From: an uncultured Sulfurimonas sp. | GTDB taxonomy: Bacteria; Campylobacterota; Campylobacteria; Campylobacterales; Sulfurimonadaceae | Direction of reading: 5' to 3' | Assembly (NCBI GenBank): GCA_937914675.1 | Contig: CALDOC010000099.1 | Span: 1 to 36,437 of the forward strand | DNA length: 36,437 nucleotides | Shown here: positions 30,418 through 36,437 of the stretch, piece after piece | How the letters are laid out: every line of letters begins with the position of its first letter | Position numbering within the stretch: position 1 is the stretch's first letter | Made by a program: the position numbers and the translations under genes | Notes under the pieces: model-generated | Databases searched by the model: none | Told to the model about the DNA's origin: nothing | What the model saw: the letters and a program-made list of their open reading frames with translations, nothing else

Positions 30418-31129
30418 GAACAATTTCTACTTTTATTTTAGTGGCTTAATCGCTCTATCTCTTTTTGCGCTTTTCATGTTCATGTCTTTATATATGGCGT
30501 TCATGGCAGAAAAACAAGATATTTACGCTTTGAATAAAGATAATTACATATCAATCTCATTAGAAATTCCAAAAATTAAATCTAATCAACGTAAAAACGA
30601 TAAAAAAGCGACTGCCGCGTCTCCTGTCGTAAAAGAAGTTGCTCCAGTTCAAGAGAATGTAGACGTTAATGACTTATTTAGCGATGTCTGGACTAAAAAA
30701 ATTATTAAAGACGCTCCTAAACAAATCAATAAGAGGCGAATGGCGGCAATAGAAAAAAAGATAGAGACTACAAAAGAGAACGTTGTAGATGACGCTATTG
30801 CGAGCAATGATCAAAATTCTAGTCTAAACGAGAATCAAAATTCAGTTTCTACAGCTAATGAGGTTAATGAATATTTGGCTAAAATTCAAGCTTTAGTTTA
30901 TGAATCTTTTCATGTTCCCTTTAATTCGCAAGGGCATAGCGTTAAGACTGTTATTGAGCTTAATTCACTAGGAAAGCTGATTGATTTTAGGGTATTGACG
31001 TATTCTGATAATGACGATTTAAACGAAGAAGCTGACAAGATGAAAGATAGGCTCTTGGGCGTGATTTTTCCTCTCAGTCCAGAAAACATATCAACAAGAA
31101 CGGTAGTTATATTAACATCAAAGGAGTAA
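30410..31129 (+). CDS. TonB/TolA-like periplasmic-spanning protein
   Basis: Single N-terminal TM, charged linker, C-terminal TonB/TolA-like domain (KTVIELNSLGKLIDFRVLTYSDNDDLNEEADKM); between TolR and TolB. Confidence 0.78.
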   Translation: MAKNNFYFYFSGLIALSLFALFMFMSLYMAFMAEKQDIYALNKDNYISISLEIPKIKSNQRKNDKKATAASPVVKEVAPVQENVDVNDLFSDVWTKKIIKDAPKQINKRRMAAIEKKIETTKENVVDDAIASNDQNSSLNENQNSVSTANEVNEYLAKIQALVYESFHVPFNSQGHSVKTVIELNSLGKLIDFRVLTYSDNDDLNEEADKMKDRLLGVIFPLSPENISTRTVVILTSKE

Positions 31130-31131
31130 AA

Positions 31132-32382
31132 TTGAAGTTTTTTCTTTCATTACTATTATTAATAAGCATGTCTTATGCGACAGACTCGACAATAGAAGTT
31201 ATAAAAAAAGTTGAGGCACTTCCCTCATTATCAATTGAAGACTCTTCCGTCGACTATAATGACACTTTTAAATTAGAATTTTTCAAGACTTTAGTCGCTG
31301 ATATGAACGTTATATCAATTTTTAACGTTGATAGACATTATAGGCTTGTAAAGTATGAGGATACAAATGTTATTGTAGAGAATAAAGACGTTAACTATGT
31401 GCTTAGATATAAAATGTCCGAAGGTGACGGTAGCTCATTAAACATATCAATAAAATTATTTAAAGCTGGCGAAGAAGTCCTCGCAAAGAATTACAAAGTA
31501 AATAGACAAGACATATTTATGTTTGTTAGTCACACAATAGCGTACGACATCAATGAATTTATGGGGGAGTCATCCGTAGAATGGATGAAAAGAAAGGTTA
31601 TTTTTTCAAGAATAGTTGCACCAAAAAAAAGTGAAATAGTCATTTCTGACTATACTCTCTCTTACCAGCACGCTATCATTAAAGGTGGATTTAACGTTTT
31701 TCCAAAATGGGCGAATAAAGAACAAAACTCATTTTATTATACGACGCTTGATACGGAAAAACCAACGCTTAAGTTTGTAGACATTAAAACCGCTCAAATA
31801 CAAAGTGTCATCTCCTCGGACGGGATGATTGTATGTTCAGACGTAAGCGAGAACGCAGACAAGCTACTGCTTACAATGGCAATTGATGGTCAACCAGACA
31901 TTTACATATATGACGTTAATACGAAACAATACGTAAGAGAAACCAAATATAAGGGCATTGACGTAGGCGCTCATTTTAAGGATAAAGATTCAATTGTTTT
32001 TATTTCAGACAGGCTAGGTTCTCCAAACGTTTTTTTTAAAAAGATTGGAAAAGAAGAAGTTGATCAAATGGTTTACTATGGCTTGAACAACTCCGCTTGT
32101 AGCGCTCATGGACAATATATAGTTTATAAAGCTAGAGAGAGTTCAAACGTATTTAGTAAAAATACTTTTAACTTACATCTGATTTCAACTGAGACGGATT
32201 TTATTAGAAGATTAACGGCTACGGGAGTAAATGAATTTCCAAAATTTTCTGATGATGGCGACGCAATTCTTTTTATTAAAAATTATAAAGCTCAAAGTTC
32301 TATTGGAATTATAAGATTAAATCATAATAAAAACTATCTGTTTCCTCTTAAATATGGCAAACTGCAAGCGATGGATTGGTAA
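31132..32382 (+). CDS. tolB: Tol-Pal system translocation protein TolB
   Basis: TTG start with signal peptide; beta-propeller-like segments (IVFISDRLGSPNVFFKKIG, EFPKFSDDGDAILFIKNYK); upstream of pal. Confidence 0.9.
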   Translation: MKFFLSLLLLISMSYATDSTIEVIKKVEALPSLSIEDSSVDYNDTFKLEFFKTLVADMNVISIFNVDRHYRLVKYEDTNVIVENKDVNYVLRYKMSEGDGSSLNISIKLFKAGEEVLAKNYKVNRQDIFMFVSHTIAYDINEFMGESSVEWMKRKVIFSRIVAPKKSEIVISDYTLSYQHAIIKGGFNVFPKWANKEQNSFYYTTLDTEKPTLKFVDIKTAQIQSVISSDGMIVCSDVSENADKLLLTMAIDGQPDIYIYDVNTKQYVRETKYKGIDVGAHFKDKDSIVFISDRLGSPNVFFKKIGKEEVDQMVYYGLNNSACSAHGQYIVYKARESSNVFSKNTFNLHLISTETDFIRRLTATGVNEFPKFSDDGDAILFIKNYKAQSSIGIIRLNHNKNYLFPLKYGKLQAMDW

Positions 32383-32424
32383 CTTGTTCATTGTTTTGCA
32401 TATAATACTCAGAACCTTTAAAGA

Positions 32425-32448
32425 TAATTAGTATTTTTTTGGTATAAT
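32425..32448 (+). promoter_or_regulatory. Putative promoter for pal
   Basis: AT-rich stretch with TTTTTTTGGTATAATAA (TATAAT 32443-32448), about 30 bp before the pal start. A second TATAAT lies at 32401-32406. Confidence 0.45.
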
Positions 32449-32479
32449 AATTCAATTTTTAAAATCAAGGAATTTAGAT

Positions 32480-33067
32480 ATGAAAAGTATAGTACTTTCT
32501 GGTGTCGTAGCGTCATTATTGTTTTTTAGTGGATGTAGTGATAAGTCTCCGGCAGTTGATGAAATGGCGCAAGTACCTACTCAAGAGGTCAAAGCGGTAG
32601 AGACGGAAACTGTTTCAAGTGAGAACAGCGTAGTGAACGCAACAAGTGAAGATATCGCTGTGAGTGATTCTAGTAGTTCTGAGTCTGTTAGTAACAATAC
32701 AGATAGCCAGTTAAGCATGTCAGACATTGAATCTACTTTGACAACTGTCTATTTTGACTTTGATAAGTTCAATATAAAACCAGAAATGCAAAGTAACATT
32801 TCGACTGACGCAAAAATCGTTACAAGTTCCGCGAGCGCTTATAATATTAAACTTGAAGGTAACTGTGACGAATGGGGAAGCGATGAATACAATTTTGCTT
32901 TAGGTTTAAAACGCGCCGATTCCGTAAAAAAATCATTAACTGCCGAGGGTGTTGACGCATCAAGAATAGTTATGGTTAGTTATGGCGAAAGCAATCCTGC
33001 TTGTAATGATAAAACTCAAGAGTGCTGGTCTAAAAACCGTCGCGTAGATTTTTCACTTCTTCCATAG
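32480..33067 (+). CDS. pal: Peptidoglycan-associated lipoprotein Pal (OmpA family)
   Basis: Lipobox LLFFSGCSD; TTVYFDFDKFNIKPEMQ, LEGNCDEWGSDEYNFALGLKRADSVKKSL, GESNPAC, NRRVDF. Confidence 0.95.
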   Translation: MKSIVLSGVVASLLFFSGCSDKSPAVDEMAQVPTQEVKAVETETVSSENSVVNATSEDIAVSDSSSSESVSNNTDSQLSMSDIESTLTTVYFDFDKFNIKPEMQSNISTDAKIVTSSASAYNIKLEGNCDEWGSDEYNFALGLKRADSVKKSLTAEGVDASRIVMVSYGESNPACNDKTQECWSKNRRVDFSLLP

Positions 33068-33079
33068 TACAACATATAT

Positions 33080-33985
33080 ATGAAACACAGTAATTTAGTT
33101 TTACTTTTTACGATATCTGTGCCACTTTTCTTATCTGCCGCCGAGCCTTCCGCGTTTGGCGCTGGTAACCTTGATAATCCTGAACCATATGGTCTTACTT
33201 CTAATGAAAAAGTTATATTGCAAAATAAAAATAAATTACAAAACGTAGTTGTTAAAAGCAATAATCAAGCTAATGAGGTAGATTCGTTAAGAGAGCGAAT
33301 AGATGGACTGCAAAGCATTATCGAAAATCTTAGTCGAAAAACCCATAATAACAAAGTCAATTTGAAAAATTTAGAAGATAAACATTCGATAAATATGCAA
33401 AGTACCGGGGAGTATGAGACAAGATTAAGTGAAGTTGTTCAGACTAACGCAATTAACGTTGAAAAGACAAAAAACGTAGTATTTGATTTGTCATTAATAA
33501 TTGAGAGCATTAAGAAAGATTACGTGACGAAGGCGGAGTTTAATCTTTTAGTGGACGAAGTGAACAAATTTAAAGAATTGATTGTTAAAGAGTTGGAACA
33601 AAATAAACCACAAGATCTTGCTAATGTGAATGGTGGAGATTTATATGATCAAGCAAAAGCAAATTTTGATAAAAAGCTATATACACAAGCAATTAAGGAA
33701 TACGAATTACTAATAGTCAAAAATTACAAGCCCGCTTATGCTCATTATATGATAGCTGAGATGTATTATCAGAGAAAAAATTACGCAAACGCCATTACTT
33801 ATTATAAAAAAAGTACGTCTATTTATGATAAAGCGTCTTATATGCCTAATTTAATGTTACATTCCGCAATATCGATGGATAATACCGGTGATGCAAATCA
33901 TGCGAAGGTTTTCTATAAAGCAATTATAGCAAAGTTTCCAAATTCGAATGAAGCGAAAGTTGCTAAAAAATATTTAGGTTTGTAA
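33080..33985 (+). CDS. CpoB/YbgF-like Tol-associated TPR protein
   Basis: Signal peptide, coiled coil, C-terminal TPRs (DLYDQAKANFDKKLYTQAIKEYELLI...YKAIIAKFPNSNEAKVAKKYLG) after pal. Confidence 0.88.
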   Translation: MKHSNLVLLFTISVPLFLSAAEPSAFGAGNLDNPEPYGLTSNEKVILQNKNKLQNVVVKSNNQANEVDSLRERIDGLQSIIENLSRKTHNNKVNLKNLEDKHSINMQSTGEYETRLSEVVQTNAINVEKTKNVVFDLSLIIESIKKDYVTKAEFNLLVDEVNKFKELIVKELEQNKPQDLANVNGGDLYDQAKANFDKKLYTQAIKEYELLIVKNYKPAYAHYMIAEMYYQRKNYANAITYYKKSTSIYDKASYMPNLMLHSAISMDNTGDANHAKVFYKAIIAKFPNSNEAKVAKKYLGL

Positions 33986-34057
33986 ATAGAAAAATAATTT
34001 TTGCTATTATTTATAAACTTATGATAAAATCGCAAAAATAAAAAAAAGGTCTTAATT

Positions 34058-34567
34058 ATGGCAATAGAAACAAATCAAATTGTGTCAATCGAATATGAAG
34101 TTCGTGATGGTGACAAAGTAGTAGATAGCAACGTAGGTGGCGAGCCACTAGTATTTATGTTTGGAAAAGGTCAAATTATTACTGGTTTGGAAAATGGAAT
34201 CGTTAACATGAACATTGGCGATAAAGGCGATATACTCGTAAAAGCGGAAGACGCGTATGGCGATTATAACGATGAAGCGACTCAAGAAGTTCCAGCTGAC
34301 CAATTCGCAGGCATTGACTTGGCGATTGGCATGACTTTATATGGTCAAGGCGAAGATGGCGGAACTGTTCAAGTTACGGTAAAAGAGATTGGCGCCGACA
34401 CGATTGTTATAGACTTTAACCATCCATTGGCTGGCAAAGAGTTAATGTTTAGCGTAGTGGTAAATAACATCAGAGAAGCATCCGCTGAAGAAGCTATGAC
34501 TGGTATTCCTGCTGAAAACAAGCAAGAAGAAGGTGAAAGCTGTGGTACAGGCTGTGGATGTCACTAG
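34058..34567 (+). CDS. slyD: FKBP-type peptidyl-prolyl isomerase, SlyD-like
   Basis: VSIEYEVRDGDKVVDSNVGGEPLVFMFGKGQIITGLENGIVNM; Cys/His tail CGTGCGCH. Confidence 0.93.
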   Translation: MAIETNQIVSIEYEVRDGDKVVDSNVGGEPLVFMFGKGQIITGLENGIVNMNIGDKGDILVKAEDAYGDYNDEATQEVPADQFAGIDLAIGMTLYGQGEDGGTVQVTVKEIGADTIVIDFNHPLAGKELMFSVVVNNIREASAEEAMTGIPAENKQEEGESCGTGCGCH

Positions 34568-35306
34568 TTTTATAACTGCTTCGGACGCTTCTTCAAAAGC
34601 GTTCAAAACAGCTACTCTTTTAAAAACTCTGACTGTAAACGCTCTTATAATGGGTGAATCAGGCGTTGGCAAAACAAGTTTAGCGAGTTTTATACTTCCA
34701 AACGCCTCGGTTGTCGACGCGTCAAATTTTAAAGAACTACTTCTAGTCATTGACAATTCAAGTGAAATCATAATTACAAATATTGATAACTCTCCAAACA
34801 TGAAAGTATTAATAGATAGTATCATTTCAAATAACGTTAGAGTTATCGCCACTTCCAAACAGATTTTAAGCAACGACTACATTGATGAATTATTTAGCGT
34901 TAAATTTGAAATAGAACCTCTGAGTAAAAGATTAGAAGACGTTAAATTGTTAATTCAAAGATTCTCATCGGAAGCTTCCTCTCTTTTTGGTGAAAACAAT
35001 AATATTGTAATTGATAACATTGAGCCTGATTTGAGCAAAAATAGTCATTCCTTAAGAAGACAAGTGATGATTAATTACCTTCTTCAAGATATAAAAGACG
35101 TAGAATTAATGAACATTGTTCAAAATTACATAGCTCCGAAATTAGGCTCAAACAATGATTATAAATCTTTTTTATACCTCTACGAAGTGCCGCTTATAAG
35201 AGCTGGACTTAAAAAGTATAAATCTCAACTCCAATTATCAGATAGATTAGGTTTAAACAGAAACACGTTAAGAAAAAAAATAACTGACAACAAAGAATAT
35301 CTATAA
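34533..35306 (+). CDS. Degenerate AAA ATPase with C-terminal Fis-type HTH (bEBP-like)
   Basis: Walker A GESGVGKTSLA, sensor-like VRVIATSKQIL, FEIEPLSKRLEDVKLLIQRF, HTH LQLSDRLGLNRNTLRKKI; no GAFTGA. Exact start uncertain (GTG at 34533, 34542 or 34554). Confidence 0.75.
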   Translation: MKAVVQAVDVTSFITASDASSKAFKTATLLKTLTVNALIMGESGVGKTSLASFILPNASVVDASNFKELLLVIDNSSEIIITNIDNSPNMKVLIDSIISNNVRVIATSKQILSNDYIDELFSVKFEIEPLSKRLEDVKLLIQRFSSEASSLFGENNNIVIDNIEPDLSKNSHSLRRQVMINYLLQDIKDVELMNIVQNYIAPKLGSNNDYKSFLYLYEVPLIRAGLKKYKSQLQLSDRLGLNRNTLRKKITDNKEYL

Positions 35307-35315
35307 GGAAAACAC

Positions 35316-36257
35316 ATGTCGAAAAAAATTGCAATGATCTTTTCAGGTCAAGGGTCACAAGCCATAGGTATGGGAAAAGATTTTTATGAAAACTCGGAAT
35401 TAGCTCGTGAAATGTTTCAAAAGGCGGGAGATAGAATTGGCGTTGATTTTAAAGAGATAATCTTTGAAGAAAATGAAAAGTTAGGTCAAACGGCTTACAC
35501 TCAACCAGCGATACTCCTTGTTCAAATGATAGCGTATAAACTTTTTTCCGTAGAGTGCCCAGACATAAAAGCGGAACTTTTTTTAGGACACTCTTTAGGC
35601 GAATTTTCAGCTCTTTGCGCGAGTGGCGCCATTGACTACGTAGACGCAGTTGAGTTGGTGCATAAGCGCGGTTTGTTTATGCAATCGGCATGTGACGCGA
35701 TTGAAGCGGGAATGATGGCAATCGTTGGACTTGACGATGAAAGCGTTGAAAAAATTTGCGTAGAGGCGCAAGCCGACGGTAAAAAAGCGTGGCCGGCAAA
35801 TTATAATCAAGATGGACAACTCGTGGTAGCTGGCATGAAAGCCGATTTAGTTTCACTTGAACAAACTTTTAAAGATGCTGGCGCCAAACGCGCCATATTG
35901 CTTGACATGTCCGTAGCTTCTCATTGTGAAATATTAGCTCCGGCTCAAGAACCATTGGCGGAGTTGATGGAAAACATGGTGAGTGACAATTTTTCGGCTC
36001 CCGTCATCTCTAACGTAACGACAAAACCTTACTCCACAAAAATGGACGCTGTCGCGCTTTTAAAAGAGCAACTTGTAAAGCCCGTTAAATACAAGCAGTC
36101 TATCGTAGCTATCGCGAATGACGTTGACATTGCGATAGAATTTGGAAATGGAGTCGTTCTTAAAGGACTCAACAAAAGAATAGCTAAAGAGCTTACAACG
36201 TTAAATGTTTCAGATATGGCGTCATTGGCAAAAGTGAAAGAAGAAATTTGTTCTTAA
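35316..36257 (+). CDS. fabD: Malonyl CoA-acyl carrier protein transacylase
   Basis: AMIFSGQGSQAIGMGKDFY, FLGHSLGEFSALCASGAI, NYNQDGQLVVAG, MSVASHCEIL. Confidence 0.97.
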   Translation: MSKKIAMIFSGQGSQAIGMGKDFYENSELAREMFQKAGDRIGVDFKEIIFEENEKLGQTAYTQPAILLVQMIAYKLFSVECPDIKAELFLGHSLGEFSALCASGAIDYVDAVELVHKRGLFMQSACDAIEAGMMAIVGLDDESVEKICVEAQADGKKAWPANYNQDGQLVVAGMKADLVSLEQTFKDAGAKRAILLDMSVASHCEILAPAQEPLAELMENMVSDNFSAPVISNVTTKPYSTKMDAVALLKEQLVKPVKYKQSIVAIANDVDIAIEFGNGVVLKGLNKRIAKELTTLNVSDMASLAKVKEEICS

Positions 36258-36258
36258 G

Positions 36259-36437
36259 ATGAGAATAACTTTAGCTCAAACTTCACCTAAATTAAATCGC
36301 TCAAATTTAGGTGACATTATCGATATAATAAATCTAAACAAAGAAAACAGCGACTTGATTGTCTTTCCCGAATTGGCTTTAAACGGCTATCTTTTACAAG
36401 ACAAACTGTTTGAAGACGCTTATAATATTGAAGATTT
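36259..36437 (+). CDS. Carbon-nitrogen hydrolase (nitrilase) family protein, 5' part, truncated by window end
   Basis: Frame from ATG 36259 translates MRITLAQTSPKLNRSNLGDIIDIINLNKENSDLIVFPELALNGYLLQDKL, with the nitrilase FPELALNGY motif. Confidence 0.8.
   Translation, partial: MRITLAQTSPKLNRSNLGDIIDIINLNKENSDLIVFPELALNGYLLQDKLFEDAYNIED

Noticed and set aside
32611-32627. TGTTTCAAGTGAGAACA resembling a parS site (TGTTTCACGTGAAACA)
   Set aside because: 17 nt instead of 16, lacks the CACGTG core, lies inside pal coding sequence ~9 kb from parB, and was found once by eye. Probably chance.
33986-34057. AT-rich inverted repeat (AAATAAT...ATTATTT) and promoter-like sequence upstream of slyD
   Set aside because: Composition is nearly all A/T, so a 7-bp match is expected by chance; not strong enough to call.

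Overview
The window comes from an AT-rich genome whose gene order and protein sequences look like a Campylobacterota (Sulfurimonas-like) chromosome; this assignment is from recall, not a search. Bases 1-11982 are an accessory chemosensory operon. It begins inside a methyl-accepting chemotaxis protein and continues with a triple-CheW protein, CheB, a HEAT-repeat protein, CheR, CheY, a short CheZ-like protein, a second CheY, CheA, a CheW protein carrying an inserted zinc-binding CZB domain, a STAS-like protein, a ParA-type ATPase, a 443-aa response regulator with an unassigned output region, and a 68-aa Cys-containing protein. Bases 11985-17768 hold housekeeping and lipoprotein genes (kdsB, trmN6-like, YkgJ-like, TPR lipoprotein, trpC, small lipoprotein, dapE, ridA). 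Bases 17841-36437 hold a conserved backbone: rplU-rpmA-obgE-proB-fmt-birA-parA-parB-atpF'FHAGDC-tolQ/R/A/B-pal-cpoB-slyD-(degenerate AAA/Fis protein)-fabD and the start of a nitrilase-family gene. The best candidate for an under-described system is the chemosensory operon: a CheW-CZB-CheW adaptor, a triple CheW, a ParA positioning ATPase, a minimal CheZ-like protein, and matching acidic/phenylalanine C-terminal tails on the CheZ-like protein and the large response regulator. I saw no tRNA, rRNA, CRISPR or mobile element.
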